Positions 16,622 to 23,985 of a stretch of DNA of 64,000 nt are shown here, piece by piece. Source of the DNA: Flavobacterium sp. (GTDB lineage Bacteria; Bacteroidota; Bacteroidia; Flavobacteriales; Flavobacteriaceae); contig JAGOAL010000001.1 in the NCBI GenBank assembly GCA_017983975.1, positions 1-64,000 on the forward strand. The letters run 5' to 3'. Both the position numbers and the translations under genes were made by a program. The stretch's first letter is position 1. Each line of letters starts with the position of its first letter. The notes under the pieces are model-generated. The model saw only the letters and a list, made by a program, of their open reading frames with translations, made no database searches and was not told the origin of the DNA.

Positions 16622-17929
16622 ATGAACGAACAAAAAATAACTATAGAACATAACACATGCATAATTTCCTCCAACCTTTTGGACGAAATGGATTATGTTA
16701 TTGGAGGATATGGACAACCAACTGCTGAATTCATTTTTAACTTTAACGCATTTGTTGAAGCATACATTTTGTCCAGTAACTTCATTTTGACTCAAAGAGA
16801 AGTTGAACATATCAACATAACTAAGAAAGTTCTATTTCCTAATGGAAGGCCTATTTTTGAACTTCTTATGAAATCGAAAAGAGTTTCTGTTTACAGTGGT
16901 TTTGGTGACAATATTATGCAATGTGTTTATGTTGACAAAGTTCCCAAAAGCGACAATGAAACAGCTCAAAAAGCTATTGATACATTTTGTGAAAGGGATG
17001 CAGACAGAATAAAATCGAATTTTATCTTATCTGATTTCTCAAAATCAATTGACAGCGTTAAAACATATTCAGTAGGATTCACGGGTAAAAATGAAGCATT
17101 TGGTGGAATGAATCAAGTTTTAATTGGTGAAACAACGAATAGACCATATGAAATCGTAAAATCTTTCTTTAATACAATTTCTAACTACAATGTTCAGGCA
17201 GCTCTGCCTGTATTCACTTACCAACAACAATTTCATGAATTAGGAAAAAAAGCTATTTCCAAAGAGATTTATAAAACCGTGTGTGACATTCAAGGGCAAA
17301 CTATTGAAGATGCGGAAAGTTATTTAGGAGGAGAATTACAAACAATTCCACCTTTAGTTAGTATAGTTTTGTCTAAATCAAGGAACACAAATGATATTCC
17401 TGATGTGCTCAATCAAATTCGAGAAGATTTTACTGATTTTAGAAGTTGTTGTGAGAAATTTGAAAGAACACTAAACGACGCAAAAACAATAAGAGAACAA
17501 GTAGAAGCAATAAAAGATTACAAAAAGTTTTGGGCGACTTTAGTAAAAAAATATTCAGATAATACTTCAAGAATTATGTTTCGTTTCCTTGACATTGCCA
17601 AAGAATCAGATTATGAAAATGCTTTGGATAATATAATCGACACTCAATCAGCTGATGAGTTATTCAAAGACTTAAATATGGGAAAAGTTGCAGGAAAAGC
17701 AGGCCTCTTAGCATGGGATAAAATAAAAGAAAAGCGGATTCTTAATAAATTTAAGGGAGTTGTGAATTTGTGGTCACTTTTAGAGAACGCACCAACTGTA
17801 GACAGTCAAATAAAGGATATTGAAAGAGTTTTTAAAACTAAAATAGACAGAAATAAAATTTCATTCGCAAAAAAACATTTACAGACAATTAGAAAAAACA
17901 CTCCAAATAATATTGTCCCACAAAAGTAA
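16622..17929 (+). CDS. Hypothetical protein, cassette 4
   Basis: 435 residues, cytoplasmic by appearance, with no signal peptide. I do not recognise a family. The N-terminal third is mixed alpha/beta (LDEMDYVIGGYGQPTAEFIF, SVYSGFGDNIMQCVYVDKVP); the middle has the motif-like GQTIEDAESYLGGELQTIPP; about 270-330 is probably a coiled coil (IREDFTDFRSCCEKFERTLN); the C-terminus is helical and basic. An unusually long gene for an integron cassette. Its stop lies 91 nt before the closing complementary sequence. Base composition is similar to neighbouring cassettes. Confidence 0.7.
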   Translation: MNEQKITIEHNTCIISSNLLDEMDYVIGGYGQPTAEFIFNFNAFVEAYILSSNFILTQREVEHINITKKVLFPNGRPIFELLMKSKRVSVYSGFGDNIMQCVYVDKVPKSDNETAQKAIDTFCERDADRIKSNFILSDFSKSIDSVKTYSVGFTGKNEAFGGMNQVLIGETTNRPYEIVKSFFNTISNYNVQAALPVFTYQQQFHELGKKAISKEIYKTVCDIQGQTIEDAESYLGGELQTIPPLVSIVLSKSRNTNDIPDVLNQIREDFTDFRSCCEKFERTLNDAKTIREQVEAIKDYKKFWATLVKKYSDNTSRIMFRFLDIAKESDYENALDNIIDTQSADELFKDLNMGKVAGKAGLLAWDKIKEKRILNKFKGVVNLWSLLENAPTVDSQIKDIERVFKTKIDRNKISFAKKHLQTIRKNTPNNIVPQK

Positions 17930-18020
17930 TATGCTATTGTATGTACAGAACGACAGACCAACTTTTAAAATTATATAGCACAGAAAATAAACTGACAAAT
18001 TTCAACCAAAAAAAGCACGA

Positions 18021-18060
18021 CCGCATAACAGCCGTTTTGCAAAAGCGGGGGTTTCCCCAG
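18021..18060 (+). other. attC-like site 5, left half only
   Basis: CCGCATAAC (18021-18029) is complementary to the start of cassette 4, and the following AGCCGTTTTGCAAAAGCGGG is a normal left arm. No matching right arm or GTTATGC core follows. Instead the sequence runs into a GC-rich hairpin (GCGGGGG...CTCCCGC) and the first copy of a different repeat at 18071. Confidence 0.65.
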
Positions 18061-18070
18061 CTCCCGCGCG

Positions 18071-18086
18071 AATCCTTTCGCGTGGT
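18071..18086 (+). repeat. Repeat AATCCTTTCGCGTGGT, copy a
   Basis: 16-base core shared with 18807-18822 and 19604-19619. Preceded by CTCCCGCG, which also precedes copy b (18777-18784). Confidence 0.85.
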
Positions 18087-18122
18087 ATCTAGTAAAACAA
18101 AATCGCATAAAAAATATAAATT

Positions 18123-18722
18123 ATGAAAAAGACACTATTTACTATACTATTCTTTGTGGCAATTAATTGTTTTGGACAAGTTAAGTCTGAGGAAGTTAAT
18201 GGATTGAAAATCACAAATAATGAAATCAGAGTTGAAGGCGATACAATTATAAATGTTATCTATAAAAATAATATAGAAACTAATAATAAACCAGCGTATT
18301 TTATAAATGAAAAACTTGTTAACGAGAGTATTCTTACAACAATAAATTCAAATGAGATTGAAAGTGTAAATATTGAAAAAAGTGATGTTGAAATTGAGAA
18401 CGTAAAATACTCTGGTAAAATAAAAATTACAACTAAAAACAAGTATAAGCCTAAACTTATTTCAATAAATAATTTGAAAAACAAATATGTAAAAACCGAA
18501 AAAAGTGAGATAATATTTAAAATCGACAATGAAATCATAAATGCTGACTATGACAAATATATAGTTGACGAAAAATACATTTTGAAATTAATAGTTGAGA
18601 ATTACGAAAAAGAAAAATTGAAAATATGTTTTATAAATATTGTCACAAAATCAGAAGAAAACATTAAAAAATCAAAAGAAATTATAATTCGTGGAAATAA
18701 CGAAATCAAGTTAAATAAATAA
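18123..18722 (+). CDS. Secreted TonB-plug-like hypothetical protein
   Basis: 199 residues with a signal peptide (MKKTLFTILFFVAINCFGQ). The stretch PAYFINEKLVNESILTTINS then NEIESVNIEKSD resembles the loop of TonB-dependent receptor plug domains (cf. FINGKxV..I..INPxDIESIxVLK), a module often found alone in small flavobacterial exported proteins. The C-terminal part is a second beta-rich segment (NYEKEKLKICFINIVTKSEE). Very rich in I, K, N and E. Likely periplasmic. It lies between copies a and b of the AATCCTTTCGCGTGGT repeat. Confidence 0.65.
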   Translation: MKKTLFTILFFVAINCFGQVKSEEVNGLKITNNEIRVEGDTIINVIYKNNIETNNKPAYFINEKLVNESILTTINSNEIESVNIEKSDVEIENVKYSGKIKITTKNKYKPKLISINNLKNKYVKTEKSEIIFKIDNEIINADYDKYIVDEKYILKLIVENYEKEKLKICFINIVTKSEENIKKSKEIIIRGNNEIKLNK

Positions 18723-18786
18723 CCCGCCACTTGAGACCGTTCTGCAAGATTGTGAATTTTATAGAAAATTCTATAACTCCCGCGAC

Positions 18787-18823
18787 AAATGTAATTCAAC
18801 ACAGTTAATCCTTTCGCGTGGTT
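18787..18823 (+). repeat. 37-bp direct repeat, copy b
   Basis: Starts AAATGTAATTCAACACAG and ends with the AATCCTTTCGCGTGGTT core. Identical to 19584-19620 except for one base (G/A). Lies about 100 nt upstream of the kinase gene. Confidence 0.9.
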
Positions 18824-18926
18824 AAAAAATAAGCCAGCTGCAGTAACAAAAAGTTAGCAGTAATTTTATTGAAAAACATACAAATCAAGGACTTTAAATA
18901 ATTAAAAAGTTTGTTTATATTTGTTG

Positions 18927-19562
18927 ATGCAAAACCATTTGAAACATGAACTACACAATGTCTTTTCAGGAAAGAGCCAAATTAGGTTTGGAACAGTTAT
19001 CCAATCAATCGCCAGTTACCTTAACGATGGCGCGCAAACAGGCACAATCATTGAAGACGAAAAGCACTTCAAAAAACAAGAAACAAAGAGTTTAGAAAAT
19101 TACATTGCTGAAAAAAATCTTTGGATATCTATTGATCTAACTCAATATGTTAGTGAAGGTGCTGAACAAAAAGTATATTTGAAGGATACTGAAAATGTAC
19201 TTAAACTAAATGATAGTATTTATTATAATTCTTGGAAAGATTATTTATATAATTTATTGCTTCACAATTATTTCTTTCCAGATACAGCCTATGATTTAAT
19301 TGGCTTCACAAAAGATAATGACATTTTATATGCAGTTGTTCAACAAGCTTATGTTTCAATAACAGCTAATACAGATTTAAAGCAAGTTAAAGAATTTTTG
19401 ACTCTTAACGGCTTTGAAAATAATCGCAATAATGATTATATCAATCGCGAATTAGGTATTATCCTGGAAGATTTACATGATGAAAATGTTTTGACAAGAA
19501 ATGAAGTATTATATTTTATAGATACTGTTTTCTATGTAACCGAAGCATTTTGGGATAAATAA
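18927..19562 (+). CDS. Polyvalent-type protein kinase-like protein
   Basis: 211 residues from the ATG at 18927 (MQNHLKHELHNVFSGKSQIR). Central and C-terminal parts look like the small Ser/Thr/Tyr kinase domain found in phage and conjugative-element polyvalent proteins: GAEQKVYLKD as a glycine-loop-like segment, VLKLND with the ATP-binding Lys, YAVVQQAYVS, and DLHDENVLTRNEVLYFIDTV combining the HxDxxxxN-like catalytic loop and the DFG-like strand. A TATATTTG core (18916-18923) overlaps the region just before the start. The gene is bracketed by a 37-bp direct repeat. Targets unknown. A second frame with a plausible peptide overlaps at 18946-19095. Confidence 0.7.
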   Translation: MQNHLKHELHNVFSGKSQIRFGTVIQSIASYLNDGAQTGTIIEDEKHFKKQETKSLENYIAEKNLWISIDLTQYVSEGAEQKVYLKDTENVLKLNDSIYYNSWKDYLYNLLLHNYFFPDTAYDLIGFTKDNDILYAVVQQAYVSITANTDLKQVKEFLTLNGFENNRNNDYINRELGIILEDLHDENVLTRNEVLYFIDTVFYVTEAFWDK

Positions 19563-19583
19563 AAAAACAACGGCTCAAGTGCT

Positions 19584-19620
19584 AAATGTAATTCAACACA
19601 ATTAATCCTTTCGCGTGGTT
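19584..19620 (+). repeat. 37-bp direct repeat, copy c
   Basis: Second full copy of the repeat, 22 nt after the kinase stop; marks the right edge of the island. Followed by a terminator and ordinary housekeeping genes. Confidence 0.9.
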
Positions 19621-19627
19621 CAACATA

Positions 19628-19656
19628 AAAAAATCCTGAGTTTCCTCAGGATTTTT
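19628..19656 (-). terminator. Terminator shared by island and SIMPL-domain gene
   Basis: AAATCCTGAG-TTTC-CTCAGGATTT with A/T runs on both sides, so it can stop transcription from either direction; it is positioned 19 nt after the SIMPL gene. Confidence 0.85.
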
Positions 19657-19674
19657 AGTATAGTAATTTATCGT

Positions 19675-20367
19675 TTATTCCAATAAAAATGCTACAGTTA
19701 CGGTAGCGGTAATTTCAATTTCACCAATAGCGAGCGTTTCTCGTGGTGTTTCAGCAGTATCTGCCATAGCCATGGTTTTCATTTCGGCAAAAACGGGTCT
19801 AGGATAATTTGTAAATGATTGATCCGAAATTTGTAATGCCTTCCCTACTTTCTGTCCAGGCAAAACCGAAACAAAATCCGCTGCTTTTTGCTTTGCATCT
19901 TCCATGGCATTCTTTCTGGCTTGTCGTTCAAACTCTTCAATTTTAGAAGATTTAAAAGCTACTCCTTGTATTGAATTGATTCCACTATCTAATAAATCCA
20001 TCATCAACTGGTTGTACTTTGACAAGTCTTTTAAATGTATAGACAAGGTTTGATTGGCTACGAAATTGTGCTTTTTTGCGATGTAATCGTAATTTTTATA
20101 CAAATTAACCTGTTGCGTTTGATAGTCTGCTGTGGGAATACCACTTTTTTTGATTAATTTAAGTACTTTATCAACAATTTCGTCGTTTTTCTTTTTAACT
20201 TCAGTCGCTTCTTTACCCGTGTTCTCAACTGCTACCGAAATAATAGCTTCATCTGGTGTTACAGCAATTTTTCCTTCACCACTAACCGAAATTTGTGGTA
20301 CTTGTTTAAACTCTTGTGCTTGTGCTGTTACTACAAATAATGTAAGCACGAATACTAATTTTCTCAT
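19675..20367 (-). CDS. SIMPL (DUF541) domain periplasmic protein
   Basis: 230 residues with a signal peptide (MRKLVFVLTLFVVTAQAQ). The body matches the SIMPL/DUF541 family: ISVSGEGKIAVTPDEAIISV at the start, a variable helical stretch, ARKNAMEDAKQKAADF in the middle and a terminal strand EIEITATVTVAFLLE. Such proteins (E. coli YggE) form ring-like periplasmic oligomers linked to oxidative stress. 46 nt separate it from the upstream rhomboid gene on the same strand. Confidence 0.9.
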   Translation of the reverse strand: MRKLVFVLTLFVVTAQAQEFKQVPQISVSGEGKIAVTPDEAIISVAVENTGKEATEVKKKNDEIVDKVLKLIKKSGIPTADYQTQQVNLYKNYDYIAKKHNFVANQTLSIHLKDLSKYNQLMMDLLDSGINSIQGVAFKSSKIEEFERQARKNAMEDAKQKAADFVSVLPGQKVGKALQISDQSFTNYPRPVFAEMKTMAMADTAETPRETLAIGEIEITATVTVAFLLE

Positions 20368-20413
20368 ATTACTCTTATTTATTAATTAGGGATTACAAGG
20401 AGTGTGCCAAAAG

Positions 20414-21040
20414 CTATAACTTATTGGTCTTTTCTAGAAAAAATAATACGACAATTGGAATCAATAAAGCCGCTACAGTTAGCGGTTGCAAAGAAAGGAG
20501 TTGCGGTTCTTTTATCAACGTAATCACAAAACCACCAATTGCTCCTCCAAAATGGGCAACGTGACCAATATTATCTTTTTTAGTTTTCATTCCGTAAATA
20601 GATAATATTAAATAAAGAAATCCAAAAACATATCCGGGCATAAATCCATACATGTAAATATTAGGCTCAATTAAAATGGCACTATAAATTATACCCGTAA
20701 CTGCTCCAGAAGCACCAACAGCCCTATACTGATACTCGCTTTTGTGAAAATACAAAGTGAGCAAACTACCTGCTATCAAACCGCCAAAATAGAGCACAAA
20801 AAAATAAAAATTACCAAAATGAAACACCACATAGGGTGCAAACAAATACAACGTAAACATGTTGAAGAACAAATGTTGAAAATCGGCATGCAAAAAACCT
20901 GAACTTAACATTCTAAATTGTTCGCCCGCCTGAATACTTCCAATATGAAATTCATTCTTTCTAAAAAACAAAGAATCCTGAATTCCTTTATAGCTTATGA
21001 GAACTGTTGCAAGGATTAAAACAAGTATACTAACAATCAT
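20414..21040 (-). CDS. Rhomboid family intramembrane serine protease
   Basis: 208 residues with about six membrane helices. Catalytic motif GASG (109-112, Ser111) in YRAVGASGAVTG, and the partner histidine in GHVAHFGG (His163). The HADFQHLFFN segment (51-60) supplies the conserved His/Asn of the oxyanion region. Cleaves membrane proteins within or near the bilayer; substrates unknown. Compact form without extra domains. Confidence 0.93.
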   Translation of the reverse strand: MIVSILVLILATVLISYKGIQDSLFFRKNEFHIGSIQAGEQFRMLSSGFLHADFQHLFFNMFTLYLFAPYVVFHFGNFYFFVLYFGGLIAGSLLTLYFHKSEYQYRAVGASGAVTGIIYSAILIEPNIYMYGFMPGYVFGFLYLILSIYGMKTKKDNIGHVAHFGGAIGGFVITLIKEPQLLSLQPLTVAALLIPIVVLFFLEKTNKL

Positions 21041-21098
21041 TTTTTATTTTTTTGTAAATTTATGAATAGTTTGGTAAATTAACTTAAAACTAAAAAAG

Positions 21099-21106
21099 TA
21101 TATTTG
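21099..21106 (+). promoter_or_regulatory. Promoter core of the acyltransferase gene
   Basis: TATATTTG matches TAnnTTTG, 15 nt before the start; TTG at 21071-21073 is a few bases too far (25-nt spacer). Confidence 0.5.
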
Positions 21107-21121
21107 TAAAAAATATTTCGA

Positions 21122-22009
21122 ATGCAGTTAATTATATACCTTCTTATTTACCCGATACTTTGGTTGATTTCAATACTTCCATTTCCTGTTTTATATTTAT
21201 TTTCCGATTTCGTTTATTTTCTAACATACCATTTAATTGGCTATCGAAAAAAAACTGTTCGTGGAAATTTAGCAATTGCACTTCCCCATTTATCAGATAA
21301 GGAACGTCTTTTAATTGAAAAGAAGTTTTACAGCCATCTTTGCGACTTATTTTTAGAAATGATAAAAACATTGACTATTTCTAGAAAAGAAATTGAAAAG
21401 AGATATACCTTTTCAAACATGGACGTGTATTATGATTTGGAGAAAAAAGAAAAAAGTATTGCTTTATTGTGCGCGCATTATGCTAGTTATGAATGGGCGG
21501 TTTCAATGAATTACCATACCAATTTTAAGGGATATGGAGTTTATAAAAAATTAGCAAATCCTTATTTTGATAAATTAGTAAGAAAAATTCGTTCTAAATT
21601 TAAAGGAGAATTAATTGATAGTAAAGAAGCAATTTCTACAATGGCTTCAAATTTCAGAAGTAAAACTTTTAGTTTGTATGGATTAGTTAGTGACCAATCT
21701 CCAAAATTAAACGCAACACACCATTGGCAAAAATTCATGGGGGTTGAGGTACCTGTTCATACTGGTGGTGAAATGCTGGCAAAAAAATACGATATGAATG
21801 TCATCTTTTTGAGAACCAAAAAAATCAAAAGAGGTTATTATGAAGCCAGTCTTGAAGTGTTATCTGATGATGCTAAATCGATTCCAAACTATGAAATTAC
21901 CGATCGTTTTCTGAAATTAGTAGAACAACAAATACTAGAAGCGCCCGAATATTACTTATGGACGCACAAACGATGGAAATACATGAATACTAAACCTCAA
22001 ACCAAGTAG
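21122..22009 (+). CDS. Lipid A / lysophospholipid acyltransferase (LpxL/HtrB-like)
   Basis: 295 residues. N-terminal membrane anchor (YLLIYPILWLISILPFPVLY), then the HX4D/E acyltransferase motif as HYASYEW, and later DQSPKLNATHHWQKFMG followed by VPVHTGGEMLAKKYD, the substrate-pocket region of the LpxL/HtrB family. It adds a secondary acyl chain to lipid A or a related lipid at the inner membrane. Its 3' end overlaps the 3' end of the convergent aminotransferase gene by 20 nt. Confidence 0.9.
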   Translation: MQLIIYLLIYPILWLISILPFPVLYLFSDFVYFLTYHLIGYRKKTVRGNLAIALPHLSDKERLLIEKKFYSHLCDLFLEMIKTLTISRKEIEKRYTFSNMDVYYDLEKKEKSIALLCAHYASYEWAVSMNYHTNFKGYGVYKKLANPYFDKLVRKIRSKFKGELIDSKEAISTMASNFRSKTFSLYGLVSDQSPKLNATHHWQKFMGVEVPVHTGGEMLAKKYDMNVIFLRTKKIKRGYYEASLEVLSDDAKSIPNYEITDRFLKLVEQQILEAPEYYLWTHKRWKYMNTKPQTK

Positions 22010-23462
22010 CAACCCGTTCTTTTTCTAAAGACGCTGCTGCTTTGTGATTAAATTCATTGGTTTTTGGATTGTATTGATATTCTTTTGCCCATTCTAGATG
22101 ATTTTCCGATAACAAACGAATACTTTCGCAAACGAATTCAATCTCATCCGATGTTGTAGTTGGATGAACAGACATTCGTATCCAACCCGGTTTCTGAATT
22201 AAATCGCCCGAAGAAATTTGGCACACTAAATTATGAGAAGTTTCTTGATCTACATGCAGTAAATAATGCCCGTAAGTGCCCGCACAACTACAACCACCTC
22301 GGGTTTGTATTCCAAATTTATCATTAAGTAATTTTACCCCTAAATTATAATGTAAATCATCAATATAAAAGGAAATTACGCCCAAACGATCTTGGTGTTG
22401 GTTGGCTAAAATATGTAAATTAGGCAACTGATTTAGTGTCGCGAAAATATATTCCACCAATTCATGTTCGCGGTCCAAAATATTTTGAACACCCATTTTC
22501 TCTTTTAATTGAATTGCCAAAGCAGTTTTTATTACCTGTAAAAAACCAGGTGTTCCACCATCTTCTCGATCTTCAATATTGTCAATGTATTTATGCTCTC
22601 CCCAAGGATTGGTCCAACTCACCGTTCCGCCACCCGGGCAATCAGGTACGTTGTTTTTGTATAAATTTTTATTAAAAATTAAGACGCCCGAAGTACCAGG
22701 TCCGCCTAAAAATTTATGTGGTGAAAAGAAAATAGCATCTAAATAAGCATCAGGAGCTTGCGGATGCATGTCGATGGCTACATAAGGACCAGAACAGGCA
22801 AAATCCACAAAACAAACCCCGTTGTGTTGGTGCATGAGTTGTGCCACTTCGTGATAAGGTGTTTTAATACCCGTTACATTTGAACACGAAGTAATCGAAG
22901 CAATTTTAAAACTTCTGTTTTTATATTTTTCTAACAAGACCTTCAAAGCTTCCAAACAAAATAACCCTTCATCATTAGCAGGAATCACTTCTACATCTGC
23001 TATGGTTTCAAGCCAAGACGTTTGGTTAGAATGATGTTCCATGTGCGAAATGAATACAATAGGTTTTATTGCTTCAGGTATAGTGGCAAATTCTTTTAAA
23101 TTTTCTGGAATTCTAAGTCCTAATATGCGCTGAAATTTATTCACTACACCAGTCATTCCAGTTCCATCTGTAATTAAAATATCATCTGAATTGGCATTAA
23201 CGTGATGTTTAATAATATGTCGCGCTTCATGATAAGCCAAGGTCATGGCAGTACCAGTAACCGTTGTTTCGGTATGGGTATTAGCAACAAAAGGACCAAA
23301 TTCGTTCATTAATTTTTCCTCAATTGGGCGATACAACCTTCCGCTTGCCGTCCAATCAGTATAAATAATTTTTTGATGACCATAAGGCGAATTAAACGTT
23401 TGGTCTACGCCGATAATATCGTTTCTAAACTCGTTAAAATAAAGTTCTAATAGGCTTTTCAT
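21990..23462 (-). CDS. PLP-dependent aminotransferase class V (SufS/NifS-like)
   Basis: 490 residues, fold type I. PLP lysine in FFSPHKFLGGPGTSGVL; cofactor-site segments ILITDGTGMTGVVNKF, SHMEHHSNQTSWLE and VCFVDFACSGPYVAID. The C-terminal loop TRGGCSCAGTYGHYLL contains the cysteine expected for a cysteine-desulfurase-type enzyme. Longer than SufS (about 400), with an extra C-terminal segment. Not beside suf genes, so it may act on another substrate. It begins 15 nt after the next upstream gene, suggesting an operon. Confidence 0.85.
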   Translation of the reverse strand: MKSLLELYFNEFRNDIIGVDQTFNSPYGHQKIIYTDWTASGRLYRPIEEKLMNEFGPFVANTHTETTVTGTAMTLAYHEARHIIKHHVNANSDDILITDGTGMTGVVNKFQRILGLRIPENLKEFATIPEAIKPIVFISHMEHHSNQTSWLETIADVEVIPANDEGLFCLEALKVLLEKYKNRSFKIASITSCSNVTGIKTPYHEVAQLMHQHNGVCFVDFACSGPYVAIDMHPQAPDAYLDAIFFSPHKFLGGPGTSGVLIFNKNLYKNNVPDCPGGGTVSWTNPWGEHKYIDNIEDREDGGTPGFLQVIKTALAIQLKEKMGVQNILDREHELVEYIFATLNQLPNLHILANQHQDRLGVISFYIDDLHYNLGVKLLNDKFGIQTRGGCSCAGTYGHYLLHVDQETSHNLVCQISSGDLIQKPGWIRMSVHPTTTSDEIEFVCESIRLLSENHLEWAKEYQYNPKTNEFNHKAAASLEKERVATWFEV

Positions 23463-23477
23463 TGTCGCAAATAACGT

Positions 23478-23975
23478 TTAATTATTCTTTGTTTGTTTTT
23501 CATACAATACGGTTTCAACCGTTTCAAATTCGGTAGGTTTGTCTGCACTTACAAAATATTTTACTAAAATTTGCCCCCATAAATCGCCATTAGAAAATTC
23601 AGCAATTAACCATCGATGGTTTAAAATTTTAGAAGTATTTACAATAAATGGTTTATCGTCAATAGGTTCATAAGGAATCAATGTATTACCTTGTTTATTT
23701 TCATTCAATGCAATTAAATCTTCTTTCACTTTAATAGCTACTTTTTGGTAATCTAAATTATTACTATAAAAATATTCTTGTGCATCTTCATCACTTTCTA
23801 AAGCAAAATAATTAGCATTAGATAATTGCAATATAGAATCGCGGGAGGTCTTTAAATGTGTTTTTGCTTTTTGTACTTCCAACTCTTTTGCATCTAAAAT
23901 TTTAGTTGAATTAATATACTGAAACACATTGAATAACAGTGAAAAAACTAAAGCGTATAAAATAATATTTTTCAT
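23478..23975 (-). CDS. Hypothetical membrane-anchored protein
   Basis: 165 residues with an N-terminal hydrophobic helix (IILYALVFSLLFNVFQYI) followed by a coiled-coil-like stretch (ILDAKELEVQKAKTHLKTSR) and a beta-rich C-terminal domain (RWLIAEFSNGDLWGQILVKY). No family recognised with confidence. Probably anchored in the inner membrane facing the periplasm. It lies between the MBL-fold hydrolase gene (10-nt gap) and the aminotransferase gene (15-nt gap) in one transcription unit. Confidence 0.7.
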   Translation of the reverse strand: MKNIILYALVFSLLFNVFQYINSTKILDAKELEVQKAKTHLKTSRDSILQLSNANYFALESDEDAQEYFYSNNLDYQKVAIKVKEDLIALNENKQGNTLIPYEPIDDKPFIVNTSKILNHRWLIAEFSNGDLWGQILVKYFVSADKPTEFETVETVLYEKQTKNN

Positions 23976-23985
23976 ATTGAATCCA

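Larger units (their letters stand above)
13633..18029 (+). mobile_element. Integron-like gene cassette array without an integrase
   Basis: Four consecutive units lie between attC-like sites. In each the first 8-9 bases after the GTT core are complementary to the bases just before AAC of the unit's own closing site: TTGTGCGT/ACGCACAA (13704/14415), TTATGCACA/TGTGCATAA (14537/15672), TTGTGTGCT/AGCACACAA (15801/16432), TTATGCGG/CCGCATAA (16563/18021). In integrons this arises because R'' and R' of one cassette's attC both derive from the same circular cassette. Genes inside are unrelated to each other and mostly point the same way. No tyrosine recombinase gene is seen, so this is best described as a cluster of attC-like sites lacking an integrase. 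Confidence 0.75.

Noticed and set aside
17941..18126. 61-codon plus-strand frame after the cassette 4 gene
   Set aside because: Runs through the left half of attC-like site 5 and the GC-rich hairpin and ends at the next gene's start; better explained as site sequence.
13560..19680. A CRISPR array or prophage as an explanation for the island
   Set aside because: No regular short direct repeats with equal spacers, and no phage structural, integrase or transposase genes are present.
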